Positions 18,510 through 28,470 are shown, counted from the stretch's first letter. The stretch is DNA of 42,211 nt from an uncultured Bacilli bacterium (GCA_947624515.1 CANQKN010000004.1:1-42211); one strand, 5' to 3'. Notes: generated by a model not told the origin, from the letters alone. Numbers and translations are program-made.

Positions 18510-19529
18510 CTAGTCCTCCTTCTTACTTCTAAGTTGTCCACAAGCAGCACTGATTTTACTACCATATTCTCTTCTTATGGTAACATTGATTCTATTCTTT
18601 TTAAGTATATCATAAAATTTAGAAATGTTTAATGGTTTTGTTCGTTTATAAGAAATATTATTTGTTTCATTATAAGGAATTAAATTAATGTAACAGTTCA
18701 TTTCTTTTACTAAATTAGCTAACTCTATGGCACATTCACTTGTATCATTTATCCCATCTAATAAAATGTATTCAAAAGTTACCCGACGATTAGTCTTTTT
18801 TATATATTCTTTGAGAGTAGTCATTAGTATTTCGATAGGATAAACTTTATTGATTGGCATAATTTGATTTCTAATTTCATTATTTGGTGCATGTAAGCTA
18901 ACTGCTAGATTTACTTGGTATGGTAGATTCATAAACTCTTTTATTTTTGGAACAACACCACAAGTAGAGACTGTAATATGACGACTACCTAATTCTATTC
19001 CTTTGGGATGATTAATAATCTCAATAAATTTTATTAAATTATCATAATTATCAAAAGGTTCCCCAATTCCCATGACAACTACATGGCTAATTCTTTTTCC
19101 ACATTCTTCCTCTACTAATAAAATCTGTTCAATCATTTCATGAGTTTCTAAGTTTCTTACTTTTTTAAGTCGACCACTCTCACAGAATTTACATCCCATG
19201 TTACATCCTACTTGAGTTGAAATACATAAGCTGTTTCCATATAAATGATCCATTAAAACTGCTTCTACTTTTTCATGATCCGATAACGCAAATAAATATT
19301 TATTGACATCAATATCTCTTTCTACTTTTGTAATGGAAAGAGTTCTCATGGTAAATTCTTTTTTTAAAGAATCAATTACTTCTTTTTTTAGATTCGTCAT
19401 CTCATCAAAAGAAACAACTCTTTTTCGATATAACCAATCAAATACTTGCTGTCCTTTATATTTTTTTTCATTTTGACCTACAAAATAATTTTCTAAATCT
19501 GTTAATGTAAGATTATAAATATTATCCAT
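18510..19529 (-). CDS. rlmN: Dual-specificity RNA methyltransferase RlmN
   Basis: Radical-SAM enzyme that methylates C2 of A2503 in 23S rRNA and A37 of some tRNAs. Seen: CNMGCKFC with Cys109, 113 and 116 for the 4Fe-4S cluster; VVMGIGEPFDNYDN; STCGVVPKI; and the C-terminal mechanistic Cys in SAACGQL. 339 aa, normal. The in-frame GTG at 19541 lies within the SD region (GGGTGAG), so ATG 19529 is chosen. First gene of the rlmN-prpC-prkC-rsgA-rpe operon, with its own extended -10 promoter. Confidence 0.95.
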   Translation of the reverse strand: MDNIYNLTLTDLENYFVGQNEKKYKGQQVFDWLYRKRVVSFDEMTNLKKEVIDSLKKEFTMRTLSITKVERDIDVNKYLFALSDHEKVEAVLMDHLYGNSLCISTQVGCNMGCKFCESGRLKKVRNLETHEMIEQILLVEEECGKRISHVVVMGIGEPFDNYDNLIKFIEIINHPKGIELGSRHITVSTCGVVPKIKEFMNLPYQVNLAVSLHAPNNEIRNQIMPINKVYPIEILMTTLKEYIKKTNRRVTFEYILLDGINDTSECAIELANLVKEMNCYINLIPYNETNNISYKRTKPLNISKFYDILKKNRINVTIRREYGSKISAACGQLRSKKED

Positions 19530-19554
19530 AGTCTCACCCACTTATACATAATAA

Positions 19555-19563
19555 ATTATATCA
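19555..19563 (-). promoter_or_regulatory. Extended -10 promoter of the rlmN-rpe operon
   Basis: A perfect TGATATAAT with no clear -35. A second candidate with a perfect TTGACA (19621-19626) and TACATT 17 bp downstream lies further up. One or both may be used; the first gives a leader of about 20 nt. Confidence 0.6.
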
Positions 19564-19693
19564 TGAAAAAAGATTTCTAATGGAAATATTCTTATAAAAT
19601 GTAAAATAATGTAAAAAATCTGTCAAATTATTTTTTGTTTCTTATTGTAAAAAGACCCATTGAGGAATCACTTTATCTTAAATTTATTAAAAA

Positions 19694-19714
19694 AAAGATA
19701 GAAATTCTATCTTT
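19694..19714 (-). terminator. Terminator overlapping the stop of the unknown membrane gene
   Basis: 8-bp stem (AAAGATAG/CTATCTTT) with a 5-nt loop and about eight Ts on the minus strand. The TAG stop (19707-19709) is inside the stem. It ends the priA-fmt transcript and separates it from rlmN. Confidence 0.75.
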
Positions 19715-20474
19715 CCTGTAATGGAATCTCAAAATCTTCGGTTGTACCTATATCTACAAATTCCATATGAATGGTTACGGTAGTGGATTCACCTTTGATT
19801 GCCGAAATATAATTACTGATATCTAAATCGATATATTTTAGATTTTGATCTACTAAAGATAATTGAATACTATTATTTTGTTCATTATCAACTAGAAGAG
19901 TATCATGAAATATTACAGATAATTCTTTATTAGAAACTTGATATTTTATAGTTTCTTGGTTTTGAGTAGGGATAGCATTTTCTATTGCTAATAAGATTGC
20001 TTCCACATCACAATATTTAAAAAATTCACTTGGATTATTGGTAATATGATAACTATTATTTTCTAAAATCAAATAATTATCATCCAAAATAGCATAGTTA
20101 GTAGTACCACCATCTTTTATTAAAGTAAATTTTTCTTTGTTATCTACTTTTTTACCAAGATAAACTTCACTTGTTCCATTATATAAAATAGTATAAGAAT
20201 AGCTATAGTTGATATCATTTCCCACGATATCTTGAGAGGATGAACTTGGCTCTTGTTGCTCGTTAGGTAAAGATGGACTTGTTAATTTGGAATCATTTGC
20301 ATCTGGAGTATTGGTACTATCATTATTCGAAGGGGTACCTGCTACTCGAATCATAATTATAATAACAAGAATAAAAATGCCATAAAGGATTAGCATTGCG
20401 ATAGCATGGTAACGGTCATCCTTTTGTTTTCCAAAACATTTTTTTAATAATTCCATTTTTTCATTCTTTTTCAT
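19707..20474 (-). CDS. Unknown membrane-anchored extracellular protein
   Basis: 255 aa, not recognised. Seen: basic N-terminus, one membrane segment (about residues 24-44), a Ser/Asn/Pro/Asp-rich linker (about 47-80), then a beta-rich domain of about 170 residues. With a charged N-terminus and a single anchor it is predicted N-in/C-out. ATG 20474 has AGGAG at 5 nt, 9 nt after fmt, so it is co-expressed with fmt and priA. In many Firmicutes rsmB sits here. Function unknown; the build resembles lineage-specific surface lipodomain or Ig-like proteins but I see no family motif. Confidence 0.75.
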   Translation of the reverse strand: MKKNEKMELLKKCFGKQKDDRYHAIAMLILYGIFILVIIIMIRVAGTPSNNDSTNTPDANDSKLTSPSLPNEQQEPSSSSQDIVGNDINYSYSYTILYNGTSEVYLGKKVDNKEKFTLIKDGGTTNYAILDDNYLILENNSYHITNNPSEFFKYCDVEAILLAIENAIPTQNQETIKYQVSNKELSVIFHDTLLVDNEQNNSIQLSLVDQNLKYIDLDISNYISAIKGESTTVTIHMEFVDIGTTEDFEIPLQER

Positions 20475-20482
20475 AGATACTC

Positions 20483-21421
20483 CTATTCAAATACTTTTCC
20501 AATTAAATCTTCTTTTTGTACTCCGTTTAAATATTCTCTAGCACTCATTTTCCTTTTACCAGCAAATTGAAGCTTTGTAATAATAATTTCACCATCTTTG
20601 GTACTAACACCAATTCCATCATCATAAATTTTTCCAATCTCACCATTTTTTCTAGTAGTAAAAAAACTATCACTAATTCTAGCAGCATAAATTTTTACTA
20701 TATTTTGATCTAAAATAGCATAGGCACCTGGCCAAGGACTTAATCCTCGAATTCGGTTATAGATATCAATCGTTGACTGATTAAAATCAATTTTTTCTTC
20801 TTCACGGGTAATATTCCAAGCATAAGTTACTTCTTCTTCTTTTTGTCTAATAGGATGGATATTTCCAGAAATAATGTTTGGTATGGTTTCCAATAATAAT
20901 TTTGTTCCCATAATACTTAAGCGATCATGTAAAGTACCAACATTATCTTCCGGTAAAATTGGAGTATCTACTTGAGAAATGATATCTCCAGCATCCATTT
21001 TTTCAACCATGTACATAATAGTAACTCCAGTTCTAGAATAGTTATCAATAATCGCCTTATGAATAGGAGCCCCTCCTCTTAATTTAGGTAATAAAGAGGC
21101 ATGTACATTGATGCAGCCATATTTTGGAAAATCCAATAATTCTTTCGGAATGATTTGTCCGTATGCACAAGTAACAATTAAATCTACTGGATGTCTTAAT
21201 AATTCTTCATATTCTTTTTTAATATGTTCCGGTTGATAAACTCTAATTTCATGTTCGATTGCTAATTCTTTTACTGGGGAAAATTTAATTTCGTGTTTTC
21301 TTCCTACTTCTTTATCAGGTTGCGTAACTACCCCTACTACATGATAATTTTCAATCAATCCTTGTAAGACATTGACACTAAACTCTGGAGTTCCCATAAA
21401 TAAAATTTTAATGCTATCCAT
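20483..21421 (-). CDS. fmt: Methionyl-tRNA formyltransferase
   Basis: Formylates initiator Met-tRNA with 10-formyl-THF. Seen: N-terminal KILFMGTPEFSV, the VVTQPDK loop, catalytic region NVHASLLPKLRGGAPI (Asn, His), MDAGDI, then the C-terminal beta-barrel with LSPWPGAYA. 312 aa, normal. The ATG shares a base with the stop of the upstream gene (TAATG), with AGGAG 8 nt before it, so translation is coupled. It sits below priA as in Bacillus; def, which normally lies between them, is missing here. Confidence 0.96.
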   Translation of the reverse strand: MDSIKILFMGTPEFSVNVLQGLIENYHVVGVVTQPDKEVGRKHEIKFSPVKELAIEHEIRVYQPEHIKKEYEELLRHPVDLIVTCAYGQIIPKELLDFPKYGCINVHASLLPKLRGGAPIHKAIIDNYSRTGVTIMYMVEKMDAGDIISQVDTPILPEDNVGTLHDRLSIMGTKLLLETIPNIISGNIHPIRQKEEEVTYAWNITREEEKIDFNQSTIDIYNRIRGLSPWPGAYAILDQNIVKIYAARISDSFFTTRKNGEIGKIYDDGIGVSTKDGEIIITKLQFAGKRKMSAREYLNGVQKEDLIGKVFE

Positions 21422-21999
21422 TATCTCATCTCCTCTATGAAATTTTGATAAATACCAGTTAGTTCTTGTTTTTCTAATTCATTCATTCCTAAATAAGGAT
21501 TATGATAACTATCTACAGTACCTAAGTGATGACCAATGATTTTACCATCTTTGATAAAATAAACATCTGGTACTGCCAATCCTTTTTTGCCTTCTTCATC
21601 GGTTTCTAAATAATCGTCTAATAAAGTAAATAATTCTTCTCTGATCGAAGATAAATCTGTTTTATGAATGTCTACATAATAAAGAGTATCGATATGATTA
21701 TCTTTTATGGTATCAATTAAAATTGGTACGATATTTCGGCACCATGGGCAAGTATTATATCCAAAATATACGATTCCTGTTTTTTCTTTCAAGAATGGTA
21801 TAATTTCTTCTTTCTTTAAATATTTCACACCATTTTTCCAAGGAATATTTACTTTGATTTTTTTACCATTATTATATTCTACTTGGTTAATATATTCATA
21901 CGATAATTTAAAACGAATAGAATCGTTTGAATAAAGAAAAATACCAAGTAAAATACATATCATTCCAATGATTACTATCATCATTATTTTCTTTTTCAT
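21421..21999 (-). CDS. Membrane-anchored thioredoxin-like protein
   Basis: Probable extracytoplasmic thiol-disulfide protein. Seen: N-terminal membrane anchor (about residues 5-23), then a thioredoxin fold with GYNTCPWCRNIVPIL (CPWC active site about residue 92) and the VPDVYFIKDG segment with the cis-Pro region. 192 aa. Three ATGs are close (22008, 22005, 21999); the last has the best spacing to AGGA. It lies between priA and fmt in the same operon, overlapping the fmt start by one base. Target proteins unknown. Confidence 0.8.
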   Translation of the reverse strand: MKKKIMMIVIIGMICILLGIFLYSNDSIRFKLSYEYINQVEYNNGKKIKVNIPWKNGVKYLKKEEIIPFLKEKTGIVYFGYNTCPWCRNIVPILIDTIKDNHIDTLYYVDIHKTDLSSIREELFTLLDDYLETDEEGKKGLAVPDVYFIKDGKIIGHHLGTVDSYHNPYLGMNELEKQELTGIYQNFIEEMR

Positions 22000-22040
22000 T
22001 TTCATCATCCTATATCAGTATAACACAGAAATAGTTCATT

Positions 22041-24218
22041 TTATATATGAATTGGATTTTTATCAATATCTATTTTTACTTTTGAATTCGTTTTATAGTG
22101 TTCTATTAATTGATTTAAAATAGGATCTATTTCTTCTTCCTTTTTATATTTTAAAACTATTTGAAAGCGATAGATATTGTTGATACGAAATATATTTGCA
22201 ACGCTTGGTCCTAAAATAGTTGCATTAGGTAAAGTTTTATGAAAATATTCTCCTATTTTATTGCTGGTTATTTTTGCATCATCATAAGATTTACTTAACA
22301 CTCTTACTACTGTCAAATAATAGTAAGGTGGATATCCTAACTTATGTCTAATTGACATTTCCATTGTAAAGAAACCTAAATAATCATGTGTTTGTGCATA
22401 ATGAATTGCATAATGATCAGGATTAAAGGTCTGAATTATAACTTTTCCTTTTTTCTCACCTCTACCGCTTCTACCTGCCACTTGGCATAATAATTGGAAG
22501 GTTGTTTCACTACTGCGAAAATCCGGAATATTTAAACTAGTATCAGCATTAATCACTCCTACTAAAGTAACATTAGGAAAATCTAATCCTTTAGCGATCA
22601 TTTGGGTACCGAGTAAAATATCATACTCTTCTTGTGCAAAGCTTTTGATAATTCGGTCATGACTTCCCTTTTTACTAGTAGTATCAAAATCCATACGAAT
22701 TACTCTTTTATTAGGAAAAAGTTTATGAAGTTCCTCTTCTATTTTTTCGGTACCTGTTCCTAATGTAGAAAGAGCTTTTTCTCCACATTCGGGACAATAT
22801 TCATTTAATTTTGTTCCATAGCCACAATAATGACAACGGAGAGTATTACTACTCTTATGATAAGTAAGGCTAATATCACAGTTGGGACATTTTTCTGTAT
22901 ATCCACAATTCTTACAAGATACAAAGGAAGAATAACCACGACGATTTAATAGTAATATGATCTGCTCATTTTTATCTAAAGTCTCCTGCATGGCATCTAT
23001 TAATGGCTGGGAAAAACTTCCAACCGTTTTTTTTCTTTCCTGGTTCATATCAATTATTTTAATTTCTGGTAAGGCTTGTTGATTTACTCTTTGATTTAAT
23101 TCAATCAGTTGATATCGATTTTTTTTGGCTCTTGCATAAGTTTCTAAAGTAGGTGTAGCACTACCAAGCACTACAGGACAATGATGATATTTTCCTCGCC
23201 ATTTGGCGATATCTAAAGCATGATATTTGGGATTACAACTATCTTGTTTATAACTATCCGTATGCTCTTCGTCAATAATAATTACTCCAATATTTTTTAA
23301 AGGGGCAAAAATAGCACTTCTAGCACCTATTACAATTTTGACTTCTCCCCTAGCTATCTTTCGCCATTCATCATATTTTTCACCATCGCTTAAGCGACTA
23401 TGTAAAATAGCGATACTATCTGTAAAACGCGTTTGAAACCGAGCAACAATTTGTTCTGTTAAAGAAATTTCTGGTACTAAAACAATGCTTTCTTTTCCAA
23501 GTTGTAACAGTTTTTCAATAATTTCCATATAGATTTCTGTTTTTCCACTACCTGTTACTCCATGAATGAGAAAAACAGTATCGGTATCTTTCTGATCTAA
23601 AATAGTATTCACAGCATTCTGTTGTAGTTTGGTTAAAGGATATTTTTCTTTTAAATTCGATTCGTGATGAAGTCGATAAACTTCCTCTTCTATTTCGGTA
23701 ATGAATCCTTTTCTTAACAGTGTTTTTACACTACTGGAAGAAATTAAATTGGCTTCCTTTTTCAGTAATTTTCCTTTATCTTTTATTTGATCTAATATTT
23801 CTTTTTGCGAATTTGTCAATTTACCTGCAAGTTCATTTTTTAAAATCAAATAATGTTCCATTTTTTTAGGTACCATTATTCCTTGTTTTGCTTTTAAAGC
23901 TTTAGGAAGCATAGTTTGATAAGCAGAAATGAGCGTAGATAATGTCGTAGCTGCAATGTATTTACCCAACTCCAATAATTCTTCATTTAAAACAATATCA
24001 GCATCTACAATATTTATAATTTCCTTTAATTCAAATTCACTATTTTTATCATTATCATTTATGATTTCCAATAGGAATCCTTCTAGTATTTGATGAGCAA
24101 ATGGTACTGTTACACGAATTCCAACTTGAATCTTATTTTCTAATTCTTTCGGAACTAAATAATCAAATGTTTTATCAATATTTTTATTTGATAGTTCTAC
24201 TAATACTTTGGCAATCAA
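22041..24218 (-). CDS. priA: Primosomal protein N' (replication restart helicase)
   Basis: Superfamily 2 helicase that reloads the replisome at stalled forks. Seen: N-terminal 3'-DNA-binding domain; Walker A GVTGSGKTEIY; Walker B DEEH; eight zinc cysteines in the CKNCGY ... CPNC ... CHYCGY ... CPECG block; GTQMIAKGLDFPNVTLV; and VAGRSGRG. 725 aa, normal. Start is TTG 24218 with AAAGGAGG at 7 nt. The in-frame ATG at 24263 falls within the -10 element of the promoter and so cannot be translated from this transcript. First gene of priA-trx-fmt-unknown. Confidence 0.95.
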   Translation of the reverse strand: MIAKVLVELSNKNIDKTFDYLVPKELENKIQVGIRVTVPFAHQILEGFLLEIINDNDKNSEFELKEIINIVDADIVLNEELLELGKYIAATTLSTLISAYQTMLPKALKAKQGIMVPKKMEHYLILKNELAGKLTNSQKEILDQIKDKGKLLKKEANLISSSSVKTLLRKGFITEIEEEVYRLHHESNLKEKYPLTKLQQNAVNTILDQKDTDTVFLIHGVTGSGKTEIYMEIIEKLLQLGKESIVLVPEISLTEQIVARFQTRFTDSIAILHSRLSDGEKYDEWRKIARGEVKIVIGARSAIFAPLKNIGVIIIDEEHTDSYKQDSCNPKYHALDIAKWRGKYHHCPVVLGSATPTLETYARAKKNRYQLIELNQRVNQQALPEIKIIDMNQERKKTVGSFSQPLIDAMQETLDKNEQIILLLNRRGYSSFVSCKNCGYTEKCPNCDISLTYHKSSNTLRCHYCGYGTKLNEYCPECGEKALSTLGTGTEKIEEELHKLFPNKRVIRMDFDTTSKKGSHDRIIKSFAQEEYDILLGTQMIAKGLDFPNVTLVGVINADTSLNIPDFRSSETTFQLLCQVAGRSGRGEKKGKVIIQTFNPDHYAIHYAQTHDYLGFFTMEMSIRHKLGYPPYYYLTVVRVLSKSYDDAKITSNKIGEYFHKTLPNATILGPSVANIFRINNIYRFQIVLKYKKEEEIDPILNQLIEHYKTNSKVKIDIDKNPIHI

Positions 24219-24261
24219 CCTAATTCCTCCTTTCTTTTTGATTCCTTTTTTACTTATATTC

Positions 24262-24270
24262 ATTATATCA
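24262..24270 (-). promoter_or_regulatory. priA: Extended -10 promoter of the priA operon
   Basis: Perfect TGATATAAT; upstream TTTTCA at 17 bp is a weak -35. Its position settles the priA start in favour of TTG 24218. Confidence 0.6.
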
Positions 24271-24318
24271 AAAGAAAAATCATGTGAAAATAGCTTATTT
24301 TAGATATCAAAATAAAAA

Positions 24319-24370
24319 GAAACAGACAAAATCTTTTTTTCTTCATTTGAAAAATTGATTTTCCTGTTTC
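24319..24370 (-). terminator. Terminator of the antiporter-ileS operon
   Basis: Two-part stem: outer GAAACAG/CTGTTTC and inner AAAATC/GATTTT, with a T-rich tract after the 3' arm on the minus strand. It lies just past the ileS stop and before the priA promoter. Confidence 0.7.
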
Positions 24371-24391
24371 CTATTATTTAAAAATATTATT

Positions 24392-27300
24392 TTAATTATT
24401 TTTGTTTTTTTCTACATCAAATTGAATATCAATTCCATTTAAATTAGTCGTTTCAACCTTTAATTCTTTCTTGACTAATTCTAAAGCAAGAGTTTCTTTT
24501 TTGATAAGTTCAATATAATTAGAAATAGCATTTTCAAATTCATTGTTTTCAGAATAATAAATTGTAATTCGATCTGTAATTTCAAAATCTTTAGCTTTTC
24601 TTAAATTTTGTACTTTACTAATAAATTCACGTACTATTCCTTCATGAATTAGTTCTTCGGTTAAAGTAGTATTTAAAACCATAAAATGATTTCCCTCATG
24701 ACTTGCATTAAATCCTTCTTTAGAAGAGACCCTAATTTCAACCATTTCAGCAACTACTTCTACTTCTTCATTATCAATTTCTAATTTAATTGTTCCATTA
24801 TTTTCTAAAGTAGCAATATCATCTTCTGATAATTGTGTTAACTTATCTTGGAATTCTTTCATATGTGGTCCAAACATCTTACCACAAATCTTAAAGTTAG
24901 GTTTTACTTCAAAATTCATATATTCAGATAAATTAGAAGCAAAGATTACTTTTTTTACATTTAGCTCTTCTTTTATTAAATCTACTAAATCAGAAATAAG
25001 TTCTTCATTTTTACCATCAATAATAGCTTCGCTAATTGGTTGTCTAACTTTAATTTTAGCTTCTTCTCTAGCATTTCTTCCTAATGAAATTAAATCTCTA
25101 ACCAAATCCATACGGCGTTCAATTTTTTCATTAATTTTATCTTCCTCATAAGTAGGATATGATGCTAAGTGAACTGATTCTTCATTGGTTAAGTTCGTAT
25201 AAATCTCATCTGAAATAAATGGCACAATAGGAGCAATTAATCGACATACACCTTCCAATACTTGATAAGTCGTCTGATAAACAGCTTTTTTACTAGTATC
25301 TAAGGTACTACCCCAGAATCTTCTACGGTTTCTTCTAATATACCAATTTGATAAATCTTCATTGACAAAATTATTTACTAGTTTTACAGCTTTATTTAAG
25401 TCATATTCTTCCATAGCGGCAGTCATATATTTTACTAATTTATTATATTTAGAAAGTAACCATTTATCAATTTCTTCTAATTCTGGATAAGATACTTCAA
25501 ATGTTTTAGGATCAATATTATCGGTATTTGCATACATTTGGAAGAAAGTATAAGTATTCTTTAAAGTGTTAAAGAATTTAGATTGTACTTCTTTGATTCC
25601 TTCTTCATCAAACTTAAGTGGTGTCCAAACTGGAGAAGTATATAGCATATAAAATCTAGTAGGATCTGCACCATATGTATCTAAAATACTAAATGGTTCA
25701 ACAGCATTTCCCTTTGATTTATGCATTTTTTGTCCAAACTTATCTAAAAGTAAGTCGTTAACAAGTACATTTTTGTAAGGACTACATCCCATCACAAAAG
25801 TAGAAATAACAAGTAAGGAATAGAACCAACCACGAGTCTGATCAATTCCTTCACTAATAAAATCAGCTGGGAATTGTTTCTCAAATAATTCTTTATTTTC
25901 AAATGGATAATGATATTGAGCAAAAGGCATAGCTCCACTATCAAACCAACAATCCATTACTTCTTTTACACGAGTCATTTCTTTGCCACACTCTGGACAC
26001 TTAATATGAATTTCATCTACATATGGTCGATGAAGTTCAATGGTCTCATCGATATCTTCGATTGCTTTTTCAACTAATTCTTTACGAGAACCAATCATCT
26101 CATCATGACCACAACTACATCTCCATAAAGGAATAGGAGTACCCCAATAACGATTTCTAGAAATAGCCCAATCATTCATATTTTCAAGCCAGTTTCCGAA
26201 ACGTTTTTCTCCTACATAATCTGGATACCAATGAACGGTATTATTTGCTTCTATAATTTTATCTTTAAAAGCAGTGGTTTTAATATATAAACTAGGTTTA
26301 GAGTAATAAACAAGTGGATAATTATGTTCCATTTTCTGTTTTTTAAATAATTTATCTTCACTAGCTAGATATTTAATGATTTCTAATTCCAATTCTGAAT
26401 CTACAACAAGTCTACCTTTCCAAGGTCCTTCTGTATAGCATCCATTTTCATCGACTGGATTTAACATTGGTAAATCATATTTTAATCCTACTTCATAATC
26501 ATCTTGTCCAAAAGCAGGGGCAATATGAACAATACCAGTTCCATCTTCCATCGTTACATAATCTGCACAAGTAATATAGAAAGCTTTTTTATTAACCTTT
26601 AAGAATGGTAAAAATTGTTCATACTCTCGATATTCTAAATCTTTACCAAGATATTCTGAAACAACTTCAAAGTCATCTCCTAATACTTTATGAGCAAGTT
26701 TTTCAGCAACAATAAAGTTGTAGCCTTTTGATAGACATTTTACATATTTTTCATTGGGATTGACACAAGCAGCAACATTTGACATTAAAGTCCAAGGAGT
26801 AGTTGTCCAAATCAAAAGATAAGTATTCTCTTCATCTTTTAATTTAAAAGGAACTGTTACAGTATTTACACTAATTTCTTTATATCCTTGAGCAACCTCA
26901 TGACTAGCAAGACCTGTTCCACATCTAGGACAATATGGTAAAATCTTTAATCCATCATAAATTAATCCTTCTTCAAAGAACTTCTTTAAAATCCACCATT
27001 CGGTTTCAATATAGTTGTTATCGTAAGTAATATAAGGATGTTCTAGATCAATAAATTGACCCATTTTATTCGTAAAATCACGAAAAGCTTTTTCATTTTT
27101 CCATACACTTTCACGACATTTTTCATTGAACTCTTTAATCCCATATTTTTCGATATCATTTTTTCCTGAAAATCCAAGTTCTTTTTCTACTTGTACTTCA
27201 ACTGGTAATCCATGAGTATCCCAACCTACTTTACGAATAACTTTATATCCTTGCATCGTTTTATATTTACAAAAACAATCTTTTAATAATTTAGCAAGCA

Positions 27301-27466
27301 TATGATGAATTCCAGGCATACCATTAGCAGTAGCTGGACCATCAAAAAATACAAAGTAATCCTTTCCTTTTTCAATTGATTTATTTAGAATATCATCTTT
27401 TAAAAAATGATTCATTCTTTTTTCTTCTAAAACACTATTTTTTTCTTTTTCTAATTCTTTAAACAT
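24392..27466 (-). CDS. ileS: Isoleucyl-tRNA synthetase, type 2 (IleRS2) with GXHH motif
   Basis: Charges tRNA-Ile. Seen: first class I signature as GIHH (residues 52-55, in ANGMPGIHHML) instead of HXGH; GWDTHGLPVEV; editing domain with the WTTTPWTL segment; cysteine pairs CPRCG, CSCGH and CPECG; KMHKSKGN as the second signature; anticodon-binding domain after about 650. 1024 aa. Sequence style is type 2 (eukaryote-like), which is intrinsically less sensitive to mupirocin. ATG 27475 abuts the SD; ATG 27466 has AGAGG at 8 nt and is chosen. Downstream of an Ile T-box and an antiporter gene. Confidence 0.96.
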   Translation of the reverse strand: MFKELEKEKNSVLEEKRMNHFLKDDILNKSIEKGKDYFVFFDGPATANGMPGIHHMLAKLLKDCFCKYKTMQGYKVIRKVGWDTHGLPVEVQVEKELGFSGKNDIEKYGIKEFNEKCRESVWKNEKAFRDFTNKMGQFIDLEHPYITYDNNYIETEWWILKKFFEEGLIYDGLKILPYCPRCGTGLASHEVAQGYKEISVNTVTVPFKLKDEENTYLLIWTTTPWTLMSNVAACVNPNEKYVKCLSKGYNFIVAEKLAHKVLGDDFEVVSEYLGKDLEYREYEQFLPFLKVNKKAFYITCADYVTMEDGTGIVHIAPAFGQDDYEVGLKYDLPMLNPVDENGCYTEGPWKGRLVVDSELELEIIKYLASEDKLFKKQKMEHNYPLVYYSKPSLYIKTTAFKDKIIEANNTVHWYPDYVGEKRFGNWLENMNDWAISRNRYWGTPIPLWRCSCGHDEMIGSRKELVEKAIEDIDETIELHRPYVDEIHIKCPECGKEMTRVKEVMDCWFDSGAMPFAQYHYPFENKELFEKQFPADFISEGIDQTRGWFYSLLVISTFVMGCSPYKNVLVNDLLLDKFGQKMHKSKGNAVEPFSILDTYGADPTRFYMLYTSPVWTPLKFDEEGIKEVQSKFFNTLKNTYTFFQMYANTDNIDPKTFEVSYPELEEIDKWLLSKYNKLVKYMTAAMEEYDLNKAVKLVNNFVNEDLSNWYIRRNRRRFWGSTLDTSKKAVYQTTYQVLEGVCRLIAPIVPFISDEIYTNLTNEESVHLASYPTYEEDKINEKIERRMDLVRDLISLGRNAREEAKIKVRQPISEAIIDGKNEELISDLVDLIKEELNVKKVIFASNLSEYMNFEVKPNFKICGKMFGPHMKEFQDKLTQLSEDDIATLENNGTIKLEIDNEEVEVVAEMVEIRVSSKEGFNASHEGNHFMVLNTTLTEELIHEGIVREFISKVQNLRKAKDFEITDRITIYYSENNEFENAISNYIELIKKETLALELVKKELKVETTNLNGIDIQFDVEKNKNN

Positions 27467-27505
27467 TGTTAACATCCTCTCTTCTTATTTTCTATTTTTA
27501 TGAAT

Positions 27506-28453
27506 TTAAATTAAAATCATTGTGTAATAAATTAGAAACATTAGTAGTAGACATATTCCTTCATATTTTCTAATTTTATAATCATTTGCTGAAAAAGCAA
27601 ATAGTACAAATGCTGATGCAAATAAAAATCCTAAATCAATAACACTAAAAGTGCCTACTGGTATCTTTCCAAATAAAGCTATGGGAATTCCTAAAACAAT
27701 TCCTATATTAAAGATATTACTTCCTACAACATTTCCTATCGCAATATCATATTCTCCTTTTTTGGTTGCAACTACACTAGTTACTAATTCCGGTAAAGAA
27801 GTACCTAAAGCAATAATCGTTAAACCGATAATTCTTTCACTTACTCCTATTTTTGAAGCAATTGAAGTAGCACTATTAACTACTAAATTACTACTAACTA
27901 TAATCGCAATAATTCCGCCTATCGTATAAAGAATCGATTTCCATAAGGGATAAATTGTTTCATCTTCTTCAATTTCATTTGTTTTATTTCGCATCATGGA
28001 AATTAGATAATAGATAAATACTAGGAAAAATAGTAGTAAGGTAATCCCATCACCGCGTGTTAAAATATTTTCTTGATGATTAATAAATTGGTCACTCATT
28101 AAAACAATTAATAAACTAGTCAGCAATAAAGTAATAGGTAGTTCTTTTTTTACTGTATTATTTTTTACTTTTAAATCGTGAACCAAACTAGCACAGCCTA
28201 GAATCAATAAAATATTTAAAATATTGCTTCCTACAACATTTCCAACCACTATTTCGCCACTACCAGCTAAAATTGATTGAATACTAACAGCAAATTCAGG
28301 AGCACTGGTACCAAAGGAAACAATAGTGAGCCCTATTAACATTTTAGAAATTTTAAAATTTCTGGCTAAATGACTAGCACCATCTACAAAGACATCAGCA
28401 CCTTTTATTAATACCACAAAGCCAATGATTAATAACAGTATTTGTATAATCAT
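27506..28453 (-). CDS. CaCA-family cation antiporter (YrbG-like)
   Basis: Na+/Ca2+ or K+/Ca2+-type exchanger in the cytoplasmic membrane. Seen: two homologous alpha repeats, GTSAPEFAVS with GNVVGSNILNILLILG in the first half and GTSLPELVTS with GNVVGSNIFNIGIVLG in the second. The acidic residues in these repeats bind the cation. About ten membrane segments in 315 aa, a normal size for YrbG. ATG 28453 has AAAGGA at 7 nt. It is the first gene after the Ile T-box terminator and lies 30 nt before the ileS coding region with no terminator between, so T-box control should cover both. The ion is not determined by the sequence. Confidence 0.9.
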   Translation of the reverse strand: MIIQILLLIIGFVVLIKGADVFVDGASHLARNFKISKMLIGLTIVSFGTSAPEFAVSIQSILAGSGEIVVGNVVGSNILNILLILGCASLVHDLKVKNNTVKKELPITLLLTSLLIVLMSDQFINHQENILTRGDGITLLLFFLVFIYYLISMMRNKTNEIEEDETIYPLWKSILYTIGGIIAIIVSSNLVVNSATSIASKIGVSERIIGLTIIALGTSLPELVTSVVATKKGEYDIAIGNVVGSNIFNIGIVLGIPIALFGKIPVGTFSVIDLGFLFASAFVLFAFSANDYKIRKYEGICLLLMFLIYYTMILI

Positions 28454-28470
28454 ATTCCCATCCTTTCATA

